NCBI GenBank assembly: GCA_020438525.1
Contig: JAGQUL010000009.1
Location: 1 to 14,582, forward strand
DNA length: 14,582 nucleotides
Direction of reading: 5' to 3'
Origin: Thermoleophilia bacterium
Lineage (GTDB): Bacteria > Actinomycetota > Thermoleophilia > Gaiellales > SKUG01
Positions 6,882 through 13,976 of this stretch are shown in pieces. How positions within the stretch are numbered: the stretch's first letter is position 1; each line of letters begins with the position of its first letter. Both the position numbers and the translations under genes were made by a program. Below the pieces are notes generated by a model, which worked only from the letters and a program-made list of their open reading frames with translations, ran no database searches and was not told the DNA's origin.

Positions 6882-7269
6882 GCGTCCGGGCGTATGCGCC
6901 GGCAGCGTCCTCGCTGCGATCCTGGCTGCGCAGCACGCTGATCGCGTGGCCGACCTCGTGCTGCACCACCTCCGCGAGCGACTCGACGCCGCGGCCGTGG
7001 ATGCGGCTTGCGACCCGGATCGTCGTCGGGGCCCATCGGCCGTCTGCATCCCGCACGATCGAGGTCGCACCGAGCATGCCGTCCTCGAGCGCCGTGGCAG
7101 GGACGAGCTCGACGCGCAGGCCGTGCCGGGCGAGCAGTGCACGATCCGCCGCGGGCAGCTTCGACACCGCTACCCGGGCCGTGGTCAGCTGGCTCGCGGA
7201 CACGCGCTGCGTGCCCGTCGAACGGGCGACGACGAGCGCTGTTGCGCGGTGATGGCGGCGGACCTGCAT
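6877..7269 (-). CDS. Small putative zinc metallopeptidase-like protein with HExxH motif
   Basis: A 130-residue protein of unknown family. Residues about 51-100 look like a strand-rich domain (LRVELVPATALEDG, then WAPTTIRVASRI). They are followed by a helix carrying H104-E-V-G-H108 in AEVVQHEVGHAI, the classic HExxH zinc-binding pattern. A downstream Glu120 in QDRSEDAAGAYA could be the third ligand; the HExGHA then S-x-x-A-x-A-Y spacing recalls ATLF/M34-like minimal metallopeptidase domains, but this is a weak resemblance. The N-terminal 20 residues are basic and only briefly hydrophobic, so export is unclear. I chose the ATG at 7269. The frame stays open far upstream, but that part is antisense to fumC. 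Divergent from fumC, with 171 bases between starts. It is short for a full protease and may be a domain-sized or regulatory protein. Confidence 0.6.
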   Translation of the reverse strand: MQVRRHHRATALVVARSTGTQRVSASQLTTARVAVSKLPAADRALLARHGLRVELVPATALEDGMLGATSIVRDADGRWAPTTIRVASRIHGRGVESLAEVVQHEVGHAISVLRSQDRSEDAAGAYARTH

Positions 7270-7356
7270 CGCCTGCTTGTCCCCGCGCGGTACGTAGGCA
7301 GCACGGGCCTCGAACGATGCTGGCCGCCTGCGGCGCGTGGGGTGGCCGCACAGGAG

Positions 7357-7362
7357 TAGGAT
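7357..7362 (+). promoter_or_regulatory. Possible -10 element upstream of fumC
   Basis: TAGGAT fits the TANNNT pattern of high-GC housekeeping promoters and lies 78 bases before the fumC ATG in the divergent gap. No good -35 hexamer is visible at 16-18 bases upstream, so this is a weak call. Confidence 0.25.
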
Positions 7363-7386
7363 CGAGCACGTTCCCGCGTGCGCCTG

Positions 7387-7407
7387 CACGAAGGACCTGC
7401 CTTCGTG
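7387..7407 (+). promoter_or_regulatory. Perfect inverted repeat in fumC leader
   Basis: CACGAAGG (7387-7394) and CCTTCGTG (7400-7407) form an 8-bp perfect stem around the loop ACCTG, ending 33 bases before the fumC ATG. It could be an RNA hairpin in the leader or a dimeric operator. It does not cover the ribosome site. Confidence 0.4.
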
Positions 7408-7429
7408 AACTCGGACGCGCGCAACTCCC

Positions 7430-7434
7430 AAGGA
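7430..7434 (+). promoter_or_regulatory. Ribosome binding site deciding the fumC start
   Basis: AAGGA ends 6 bases before the ATG at 7441. It favours this start over an in-frame GTG at 7378, whose 21 extra residues show no fumarase character. Confidence 0.6.
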
Positions 7435-7440
7435 AAAGAC

Positions 7441-8760
7441 ATGACCACCATGCAGCAGCTCTGGGGCGGCGAGACCGACAAGGCGATCAAGAACTTTCCG
7501 GTGAGCGGCGAGCGCGTCCCCACGCGCGTCGTGCACTGGCTCGCGCGGATCAAGGGCGACGCCGCCCGAGTGAACGCCGAGCTCGGCCTGCTCGATTCGG
7601 GCGTGGCGGATCGCATCGCGGCCGCGGCCGACGAGGTCGCCGACGGACGCCACGACGACCAGTTCCCGATCGACGTGTACCAGACCGGATCGGGCACCTC
7701 CACGAACATGAACGTGAACGAGGTGCTGACGAGCATCGCCGGCGAGGGCGTCCATGCCAACGACCACGTGAACATGGGGCAGTCGTCGAACGACACGTTC
7801 CCGAGCGCGGTTCACCTGGCAGCGCTCGACGCGGCGACGAACGACCTGCTTCCGGCGCTCACGACGCTCGAGGCTTCGCTGAGCGCGAAGGCCGACGAGT
7901 TCAAGGACATCGTCAAGAGCGGTCGCACGCACCTGATGGACGCCGTGCCCGTGACGCTGGGCCAGGAGTTCGCCGGGTACGCGGCGCAGGTTCGCCTCGG
8001 CCGTGAGCGCGTCGCAGCGACGCTCGAGCACGTCGGCCAGATCCCGCTCGGCGGCACGGCTACCGGCACCGGCCTGAACACGCACCACGAGTTCGCCGCG
8101 AAGGTCCGCGCACGACTGTCGGAGCGCAGCGGCCTGACGATCTCGGCGCCGCTCGACGCGTTCGAGGCACAGGCGTCGCGCGACGCGCTCGTGGAGCTCT
8201 CGGGCGCGCTCAAGGTGCTTGCCGTGAGCTTCATCAAGATGAGCAACGACATCCGCCTGATGGGCAGCGGCCCGCGCGCCGGGCTCGCGGAGATCGAGCT
8301 GCCGAGCCTGCAGAAGGGCTCGTCGATCATGCCCGGCAAGGTGAACCCCGTGATGGTCGAGATGCTCCAGCAGGTGAGCGCGCAGGTGATCGGCAACGAC
8401 ACCGCGATCACCCATGGCGGCATCCAGGGCGCGTTCGAGCTGAACGTGGCGATCCCGCTGCTGGCCCGCAACCTGCTGCAGAGCCTCGAGTACATGACGA
8501 ACGCATCGCGGCTGTTCGCGGTCAACTGCGTGGACGGGCTCATCCCCAACCGGGAGCGCTGCGAGCAGTACGCGGAGGGAAGCCTGTCGGTCGCGACCGC
8601 GCTCAACCCGTTCATCGGCTACGACAAGGCATCGCAGATCGTGACGGAGGCGCACGCATCGGGCCGCACGCTGCGCGAGGTCGCACGCGAGCTCGGCGTC
8701 GAGGAGAAGGTCCTCGACGAGGCGCTCGACATGCACGCGATGACCACGAACCAGCCCTGA
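7441..8760 (+). CDS. fumC: Class II fumarate hydratase (fumarase C)
   Basis: A 439-residue member of the fumarase/aspartase superfamily, catalysing reversible hydration of fumarate to L-malate in the TCA cycle. Signature blocks occur in order: GSGTSTNMNVNE (83-94), MGQSSNDTFPSA (112-123), SGRTHLMDAVPVTLGQEF (160-177), the mobile catalytic loop GSSIMPGKVNPV (293-304) with its catalytic Ser, and ALNPFIGYDKAS (387-398). Class II enzymes are iron-independent homotetramers. Aspartate ammonia-lyase is the main alternative, but the FELNVAIPLLARN and NRERCEQYAEGS segments favour fumarase. The N-terminus begins almost directly at LWGGETDKAIKNFP and lacks the 10-20 residues (R.E.D..G...VP) that usually precede it. 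An AAGGA site 6 bases before the ATG supports this start. The lipoprotein gene follows after 5 bases. Confidence 0.92.
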   Translation: MTTMQQLWGGETDKAIKNFPVSGERVPTRVVHWLARIKGDAARVNAELGLLDSGVADRIAAAADEVADGRHDDQFPIDVYQTGSGTSTNMNVNEVLTSIAGEGVHANDHVNMGQSSNDTFPSAVHLAALDAATNDLLPALTTLEASLSAKADEFKDIVKSGRTHLMDAVPVTLGQEFAGYAAQVRLGRERVAATLEHVGQIPLGGTATGTGLNTHHEFAAKVRARLSERSGLTISAPLDAFEAQASRDALVELSGALKVLAVSFIKMSNDIRLMGSGPRAGLAEIELPSLQKGSSIMPGKVNPVMVEMLQQVSAQVIGNDTAITHGGIQGAFELNVAIPLLARNLLQSLEYMTNASRLFAVNCVDGLIPNRERCEQYAEGSLSVATALNPFIGYDKASQIVTEAHASGRTLREVARELGVEEKVLDEALDMHAMTTNQP

Positions 8761-8765
8761 GAGCG

Positions 8766-9452
8766 ATGCGGTATCGAGCTCGACACGATCGTGCCGCCGC
8801 CGGGCGCGCCGTACGGGCCTCGGCCCTGGCGCTCCTGGTGGCGGCACCGTTCGTGCTGGGCGGATGCCACGACGAGCAGCGACTTCGCGAGCGCCTCGAG
8901 GGGCCGACCGCCCGCCTGCCCGTCGAACCGGACCAGCCGGAGACCCCGCCTGCACCGGCACTGCTCGACACGGTCCGACCGTGGCAGCAGCCGAAGCTCT
9001 ATGCGGGCGACGCGACCGATGCCTGGGGGCTGGTGACCGTCCCCGCGGTCGATGACATGGACCTGACGTATCGCGTGCCGCAGACCTGGGAGATCCGCAC
9101 CAAGGGCCGCGCACGCAACCTCGGTCAGGACATCGAGGCGTACGCTCGGCTCACCAACCTCGAGGACTCGGACATCTCGCTCGCGACGTATGCGGCACAG
9201 CTGGCCGAGGGCAATCCGATCTTCCAGTACACCACGAGCGATGGCCACATCGTCTACGTGACCCGCCGCGAGGTCGCGCTTGCTCCGAGCGATCCGGAGG
9301 CACCGCGCGAGGTGTTCCACACCGCGGCGCTGAGCATCGACGGGCACATCGCGAAGATCGACGTGCGCTACGACTCGGAGCTCAACTGGCGCTTCGACAC
9401 GCTGGCGGACGCGATCACCGGCACCCTGCAGGTCCGGCCGCACGCCGCATAG
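8766..9452 (+). CDS. Predicted lipoprotein of unknown function
   Basis: A 228-residue protein with a lipoprotein signal: a basic N-terminus (RYRARHDRAAAGRAVR), a hydrophobic core (ALALLVAAPFV) and the lipobox L31-G-G-C34. Lipidation at Cys34 should anchor it to the outer face of the membrane. A Pro-rich linker follows (about residues 46-64). The remaining domain (about 80-225) is strand-rich, with VPQTWEIRTKGRARNLGQD and a C-terminal TLADAITGTLQV helix, similar in feel to small membrane-tethered domains that recognise no known ligand. I do not recognise the family. The start lies 5 bases after the fumC stop, so the two genes are probably co-transcribed; the functional link is not obvious. Converges with the GH123-like gene, with 1 base between stops. 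Confidence 0.8.
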   Translation: MRYRARHDRAAAGRAVRASALALLVAAPFVLGGCHDEQRLRERLEGPTARLPVEPDQPETPPAPALLDTVRPWQQPKLYAGDATDAWGLVTVPAVDDMDLTYRVPQTWEIRTKGRARNLGQDIEAYARLTNLEDSDISLATYAAQLAEGNPIFQYTTSDGHIVYVTRREVALAPSDPEAPREVFHTAALSIDGHIAKIDVRYDSELNWRFDTLADAITGTLQVRPHAA

Positions 9453-9463
9453 CTCAGCGATGC
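9447..9463. terminator. Imperfect hairpin over convergent stops
   Basis: GCATAGC (9447-9453) and GCGATGC (9457-9463) pair with one mismatch around the loop TCA, spanning the stop codons of the lipoprotein gene and the GH123-like gene. It is short and has no T-run, so a terminator role is only suggested. Confidence 0.2.
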
Positions 9464-11646
9464 ACGGCGTGGCGCTTGATGCGCTTCTTGTGCCGCTTCT
9501 TCTTGGACGGCTGCTCGAGCTCCATGATCATCTGCCGGCGGCTCGTCTCGATCCGCTGCGCCAGGTTCCCGCCGTTGTTGTAGTACGGGCCCACCACGTT
9601 GCCGAGGGTTCGCGGGTACGGAACGTAGCGGTTCGGGAAGATCCGTCGCAGTCGTGCCTGCGTCCAGGACTCGCCATGGCGATCGCGATACATCTGGACG
9701 AGGTTCGCGTCCTCGGTGCCTTCGCGCATGCCCTCGAGGCGCAGGCTGCTCACGGGCACCGCGCCCTCGGTGTTGCGCAGCGTCTCGCTGTTCAGGCCGA
9801 GCTCGGGGACGTAGCCCGGGTAGATGAACGTGCCCCACCCGGCGCCGTAGCCGTAGACCGAGTGCTTGAAGTACACGGCCTGCTCGTACGGGTTGCCCTT
9901 GCGGCGCAGGTTCGAGCCGGGGTGGTTCTGCGCGGTAGTGCTCCAGCCGAGCATCAGGTTCGACACGTACAGGCCGGTGTGGCCGTCACGCGCGAGCATC
10001 AGCGTCTCCACCACCGGGTCGGTGCCCGGCGCGTCGATCGACAGCTGTGGGAGCGTCTTGGAGGCGGTGAAGAAGTTGTACGCCCACGTCTCCCGGCCCG
10101 GCTTCATCTTGCGGATCATCGCCAGGCGGTTCGCGTAGTCACGCGAGCGGTCGACCTTGTAGGGCTTGAGGATGCCCGGCGTGGTGCGACCGAACAGGCG
10201 GCTGAAGTGCGGCATCCAGATGTCGACGTCGTCGAGGCCTCGTCCGTCCCACATCTTGCGGTTGTCGAAGGTGTCTCCTGACAGGTTGGTGCAGCGCTTG
10301 CCGCCCTTGTATGGGCGACAGATCCTCTTGCCGCGACCGTCGCGCGGCCAGCCTGCCAGCACGACTTTCGCCTTGGAGCCCACGGCGCGGTGCAGGGCGA
10401 CGTTCGCCGCCGGCACCTGCGTGGTCATGGTCCGTCGCTGGGCGGCGGACGCGTCGCCCGGCTCGTCGAACGGGTTCTTCACGTAGGTCGCGCCGCGGCT
10501 CCAGAGTCCGTTGGTGCTCCACGCACCCGCCACCTTGCGCCACCAGCCGGTGGCGCTCGGGCTCAGGTAGTCGTCCTGCTTGACGCTCTTGGTCCTGAGC
10601 TTGTCGAGCAGCGGCGAGTACGGCTGGGTCGCGCCGTCGGGCTTGCAGCCGTAGGTCTCGTGCGGCATGAATCGGACCGGGAACTGTGCCGACGACGGGT
10701 CGATGTCGCGCGACTTGCCGAAGTAGCGGTTCTTGAGCTGGCTCAGGTACGACTGCGAGGCGAGGCCCTTGTCCTGATACTTGCAGCTGTATGCGCCGGT
10801 GTTGGCGGGGTTGCCGAACGGGAACTCGAGCGGCGTGATGTCGCGGGAGTCGAGGAACGACATCAGGCCGGTGACCTGTGCCATTCGATCGGCCCAGAGG
10901 GTCGTTCCGGTCGGTCGGTTGCGCATGTCCGGGTGCTGAAGCCAGTAGGCCTCGCCCTCGACGCCCATCACGGTCTTGAAGGATCGGGCGTCACCGGGCT
11001 GTCGGAGCGTGGTGGGTCGCACGTCGAGCGAGAACGTCTGGCGGGCCTGCACGACCTCGTCCTGGCCGCCCTCGGTGCCGGTGAACAGCTCCAGGCTGCC
11101 GGTGTACGTTGCGGGATTGGCGTCGGTGCGGATGCGTGCGAGCGCGATCACGCCGCCCCACTGTCCGCCGCCGATCGAGAGGCGCCCCGCGGTGCTTGCG
11201 TCGTTGAACGGCGGCAGCGGGTCGGCGTACATGCCGCCGCTGGTGCCCATTCCGGTCGAGCCCTGCGGCAGGTTCACGAACCCGACGCGCATCAGCTCGA
11301 ACGTGATGGCACCCGTGCGGGCGGCCTCGGCGAGCGTGCCGTCGGGAACGATGCGCGCTGCCAGCGGTCCGACTCCCGTGGTGTTCTGCACGGCGAGCTG
11401 GAATCCCTCGCGCTCGCCGCGCATGGCGACCATCTGCTCGGGAAGCGCGCCGGAGGTCAGTGCCTCGCGATCAGGTCCCGACTGCGAGAAGCGCTCGGTC
11501 AGGAAGAGGGTTCGGGTGGGCAGCATCGATGCTGCGTCCACGGCCGGAGCAGTGGCGGGAGCCACCATCGACATTGCAACCACAGCCGCGGTCACGACCG
11601 CCAGCACTGCAGCCATGACTACTGCGCGTCCACGCACCTGCACCAC
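9454..11646 (-). CDS. Exported GH123/DUF4091-like putative glycosidase, paralogue B
   Basis: A 730-residue exported protein from the GTG at 11646. An AAGGAG site 7 bases upstream decides this start over the ATG at 11694. The N-terminus has a hydrophobic export segment (VVMAAVLAVVTAAVVAM). An N-terminal sandwich-like region (RTLFLTERF, MRGEREGFQLAV, YADPLPPF) is followed by a likely TIM barrel starting near VMGVEGEAYWLQHP. The adjacent Asp394-Glu395 in VKNPFDEPGD match the Asp-Glu pair used by GH123 N-acetylgalactosaminidases. The C-terminal SLRLEGMREGTEDANL resembles the DUF4091/GH123 end motif. Conserved Cys pairs shared with the neighbouring paralogue suggest disulfides. The last 18 residues (PSKKKRHKKRIKRHAVHR) form a strongly basic tail absent from the paralogue. 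A hexosaminidase-like activity on extracellular glycans is inference; the family call is by motif only. Confidence 0.75.
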   Translation of the reverse strand: MVQVRGRAVVMAAVLAVVTAAVVAMSMVAPATAPAVDAASMLPTRTLFLTERFSQSGPDREALTSGALPEQMVAMRGEREGFQLAVQNTTGVGPLAARIVPDGTLAEAARTGAITFELMRVGFVNLPQGSTGMGTSGGMYADPLPPFNDASTAGRLSIGGGQWGGVIALARIRTDANPATYTGSLELFTGTEGGQDEVVQARQTFSLDVRPTTLRQPGDARSFKTVMGVEGEAYWLQHPDMRNRPTGTTLWADRMAQVTGLMSFLDSRDITPLEFPFGNPANTGAYSCKYQDKGLASQSYLSQLKNRYFGKSRDIDPSSAQFPVRFMPHETYGCKPDGATQPYSPLLDKLRTKSVKQDDYLSPSATGWWRKVAGAWSTNGLWSRGATYVKNPFDEPGDASAAQRRTMTTQVPAANVALHRAVGSKAKVVLAGWPRDGRGKRICRPYKGGKRCTNLSGDTFDNRKMWDGRGLDDVDIWMPHFSRLFGRTTPGILKPYKVDRSRDYANRLAMIRKMKPGRETWAYNFFTASKTLPQLSIDAPGTDPVVETLMLARDGHTGLYVSNLMLGWSTTAQNHPGSNLRRKGNPYEQAVYFKHSVYGYGAGWGTFIYPGYVPELGLNSETLRNTEGAVPVSSLRLEGMREGTEDANLVQMYRDRHGESWTQARLRRIFPNRYVPYPRTLGNVVGPYYNNGGNLAQRIETSRRQMIMELEQPSKKKRHKKRIKRHAVHR

Positions 11647-11653
11647 GAAGAAA

Positions 11654-11659
11654 CTCCTT
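11654..11659 (-). promoter_or_regulatory. Strong Shine-Dalgarno setting the GTG start of paralogue B
   Basis: The minus strand reads AAGGAG, then 7 bases, then GTG GTG (first GTG at 11646-11644). This is the best ribosome site in the window and argues that the in-frame ATG at 11694 is not used. Confidence 0.7.
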
Positions 11660-11689
11660 GAAGGTTCCGCACTCGTCCCGATCCCGGGC

Positions 11690-11695
11690 ACCATA
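11690..11695 (-). promoter_or_regulatory. Possible -10 element for paralogue B
   Basis: The minus strand reads TATGGT (TANNNT pattern) 43 bases before the GTG start. No convincing -35 hexamer lies upstream. If real, paralogue B has its own promoter within the 108-base gap. Confidence 0.3.
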
Positions 11696-11739
11696 ACCTC
11701 TATCGGCCGTGAGTTGCAGGCCTTGAATCGGAACGAGGA

Positions 11740-11751
11740 CCGTTCGAACGG
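11740..11751. promoter_or_regulatory. 12-bp perfect palindrome between the two GH123-like genes
   Basis: CCGTTCGAACGG is a perfect palindrome beginning 3 bases after the stop of paralogue A and about 45 bases upstream of the TATGGT element of paralogue B. Without a loop it suits a dimeric regulator site better than a terminator. Confidence 0.3.
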
Positions 11752-11754
11752 GCA

Positions 11755-13863
11755 TCAGGTCGAGAGTCGGCGGATCATCGTACGCCTGCGCGTCTCCAGT
11801 CGCTGAGCGAGGCGTTCTCGGGACCAGTACGGCATCACCACGTTGCCGAGGGTTCGCGGCAGCGTTCGATAGCGCCCGGGAAAGATCGATCGCAGCTGGG
11901 CGTTGGTCGCCGAAGCGCCGAATCGTGCACGGTACATCGCGACGAGATCAGCGTCCTCCTGGCCGTCGCGCATGCCTTCCATCCGCAGACTGGTCACCGG
12001 TCGCACGTCGGTGCCCGTGCGGGCGCGCTCGCCGAAGAGACCGAGCTGCGGGCGATATCCGGGGTAGACGAGCGTGCCCCACCCGGCAGCGAACCCGAAT
12101 CGCGCGTGCTGGAAGTAGGTGGCACCGTCCCAGGGGTTGCCCTTGCGGCGCAGGCCGTTCGGCAGGCGACGCGTCACCGATCCCCAGCCGAGCATGGAGT
12201 TGGAGACGTAGAGGCCCGTGTGGCCGTCGCGCGCGAGCAGCCAGTACTGGATGCGGGCGTCGGTTCCGGGCGCGTCGATCGACAGCTGCGGCATCGTTCG
12301 CGTCGCCGTGAAGAAGTTGTATGCCCAGGTCTCGCGGGAGCTGCGCGCCTTCCGGATCGCCGCAAGCCGGTTCGAGTACTCGCGGGCGCGCCGGCCGGCG
12401 ACGCGGTACGGGCGCAGCGACCCCGGTGTCGTGCGGCCGAATAGGCGGCTGAACGGTGCGATCCATACGTCCACGTCATCCAGTCCGCGTCCGTCCCAGA
12501 GCCGGCGATTCGAGTGGGCGTCGCCGCTCAGGGTGCTGCAGCGCCGGCCGCCGCCCCGGACGGTCCGGCAGATCCGATGCGAGCGCGAGTCGCGCGGCCA
12601 CGACGTGATCGCGACCTTCGCCTTGCCACGGACCGCCCGGTGCAGGAGCACGTTCGCGAGCGGGACCTGGGTGCTCATCGTGCGGCGCTGCGCCGCCGTG
12701 GTGTCGGAGGGCTCGTCGAACGGGTTGAAGACGTATGTGGCCGCACCGAACCATCCTGAGCTTCGCCAGGTGGCCGCAACTCGTTCCACGAACCGGCGGA
12801 AGCTCGGCGCGAGCAGGTCGTCCTGCTTGACCGCCCGCGTTCGACGCGGGTCGCGGGTACCCGTGAACTCGTCGCCGGACCGGTCCTGGTTGCACCCGCT
12901 CGTGGTGCTCGGAAGCACGCGCGTGCGGAACTGATGCACCTGCGCGTCGATGCTGCGGCGGGGCTGCAGGTATCGATATGCGAGCTGGTCGCGGAAGCGG
13001 TATGGCGGTGGGCTGCCGGGCGAGTCGAAGCTGCAGGTGTACAGGCCGCTTGCAGCTGGCTCGGCGAACGGCATGTTGCGAGGCGTGACCCCGCGCGAGT
13101 CGAGGAACGACAGCAGCCCCGCGAGCTGCGCCATCCGATCGGCGTGGACCGGATACCCCTCGGCTGGACCACGTCGAAGCGCCGGATGCTGCAGCCAGTA
13201 TGCGTCGCCTTCGACGCCCATCACCGTGGTGAACGCGCCTCGTGATCCGGGCCGAAGCAGCGTTCGGCCACGCACGTCGAGCGAGAACCGCTGGCGCGCG
13301 CGCACGATCTCCGAGCTGCCGCTGCCCGAGTACAGCTCGAGCGTCCCGGCATGGCGCGCCGCGACCGCGTCGGTTCGTACCGCCATCAGGACCACCACGC
13401 CACCCCACCGGCCCGGCGCCACCTGCAGCGTGCCCGCGCTGCCGACACCGAACGGCGGCAGCGGATCTGCGTACTCGCCGGCGCCGGTGTGCATGTCTGT
13501 CGATCCACGCTCCAGATGGACGGTCGCGACACGAAGCAGCTCCCAGTCGACGTGGCCACGGGAACGTTCCGAGGCGAGCGATGCATCCGCGACGATCCGG
13601 GCGCGCAGCTGCAGCGGAGCGGCAGTGTCGTTGCGCACGGCAAACTGGAATCCCTCGCGCTCACCACGAAGCGCGAGCAGGTTCTCGGGACGCTCCCCGG
13701 AGGCGAGGGGGCCACGCATGGTGGTCGGCGTGAAGCGTTCGGTGAGGAACAGGGTGCGGTGCTGCGGCAGCAGCGCGTCGGTGGCGGCAAGCGTGGTCGA
13801 TCCGGTGGCGGCGAGCGTGATCGCGGCGATGCAGCACATGGCGAGTAGCGCGGGACGAAGCAT
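11755..13863 (-). CDS. Exported GH123/DUF4091-like putative glycosidase, paralogue A
   Basis: A 702-residue exported protein, collinear with the next gene downstream (paralogue B) over almost its whole length. The signal peptide is about residues 1-28 (MLRPALLAMCCIAAITLAAT); its Cys residues do not fit a lipobox. Then come a sandwich-like region (RTLFLTERF, LALRGEREGFQFAV, YADPLPPF), a probable TIM barrel from VMGVEGDAYWLQHP (214-227), and Asp383-Glu384 in VFNPFDEPSD, the likely catalytic pair by analogy with GH123. Further barrel motifs are LWDGRGLDDVDVW (455-467), ETWAYNFFTA (511-520) and LLARDGHTGLYVSN (542-555). The end motif is SLRMEGMRDGQEDADL (625-640). Cys277/Cys324 and Cys432/Cys442 are conserved in the paralogue and may be disulfides. 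It lies 113 bases downstream of nadA and 108 bases upstream of paralogue B. Substrate unknown. Confidence 0.75.
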   Translation of the reverse strand: MLRPALLAMCCIAAITLAATGSTTLAATDALLPQHRTLFLTERFTPTTMRGPLASGERPENLLALRGEREGFQFAVRNDTAAPLQLRARIVADASLASERSRGHVDWELLRVATVHLERGSTDMHTGAGEYADPLPPFGVGSAGTLQVAPGRWGGVVVLMAVRTDAVAARHAGTLELYSGSGSSEIVRARQRFSLDVRGRTLLRPGSRGAFTTVMGVEGDAYWLQHPALRRGPAEGYPVHADRMAQLAGLLSFLDSRGVTPRNMPFAEPAASGLYTCSFDSPGSPPPYRFRDQLAYRYLQPRRSIDAQVHQFRTRVLPSTTSGCNQDRSGDEFTGTRDPRRTRAVKQDDLLAPSFRRFVERVAATWRSSGWFGAATYVFNPFDEPSDTTAAQRRTMSTQVPLANVLLHRAVRGKAKVAITSWPRDSRSHRICRTVRGGGRRCSTLSGDAHSNRRLWDGRGLDDVDVWIAPFSRLFGRTTPGSLRPYRVAGRRAREYSNRLAAIRKARSSRETWAYNFFTATRTMPQLSIDAPGTDARIQYWLLARDGHTGLYVSNSMLGWGSVTRRLPNGLRRKGNPWDGATYFQHARFGFAAGWGTLVYPGYRPQLGLFGERARTGTDVRPVTSLRMEGMRDGQEDADLVAMYRARFGASATNAQLRSIFPGRYRTLPRTLGNVVMPYWSRERLAQRLETRRRTMIRRLST

Positions 13864-13874
13864 GGAGTCTGCTT

Positions 13875-13887
13875 CGCCCGTCGGGCG
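13875..13887. repeat. Short hairpin upstream of paralogue A
   Basis: CGCCC (13875-13879) and GGGCG (13883-13887) form a 5-bp GC stem with a 3-base loop, 11 bases before the ATG of paralogue A. It occupies the place where a ribosome site would be and no good Shine-Dalgarno is visible. The rest of the 113-base gap to nadA shows nothing clear. Confidence 0.25.
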
Positions 13888-13976
13888 CGCCGAGTTTGTC
13901 AGCCGCGTTGACGGTCAGGAGCTATCGGCAGCTCGCGACGGTTCGTCGTCACGCAGTCGATCGAGCGGTCTGGCAG

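Noticed and set aside
5433..7142. 569-residue minus-strand open frame
   Set aside because: It is antisense to fabH and overlaps the small unknown gene and the HExxH gene; its composition is Arg/Ala/Gly-rich with no motif.
7270..9114. Minus-strand open frame running upstream of the HExxH gene to 745 residues
   Set aside because: It is the antisense of fumC and part of the lipoprotein gene, a usual by-product of very high GC.
10390..11661. 423-residue plus-strand open frame
   Set aside because: It is antisense to the clearly coding GH123-like paralogue B.
11471..11755. 94-residue minus-strand frame whose ATG overlaps the stop of paralogue A
   Set aside because: It lies mostly over the export segment of paralogue B in another frame, has no ribosome site, and its sequence is not protein-like.
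9454..13863. Considered whether the two long minus-strand genes were one gene split by a frameshift
   Set aside because: Each has its own export signal, full set of domain motifs and stop, and they align to each other in parallel, so they are paralogues.
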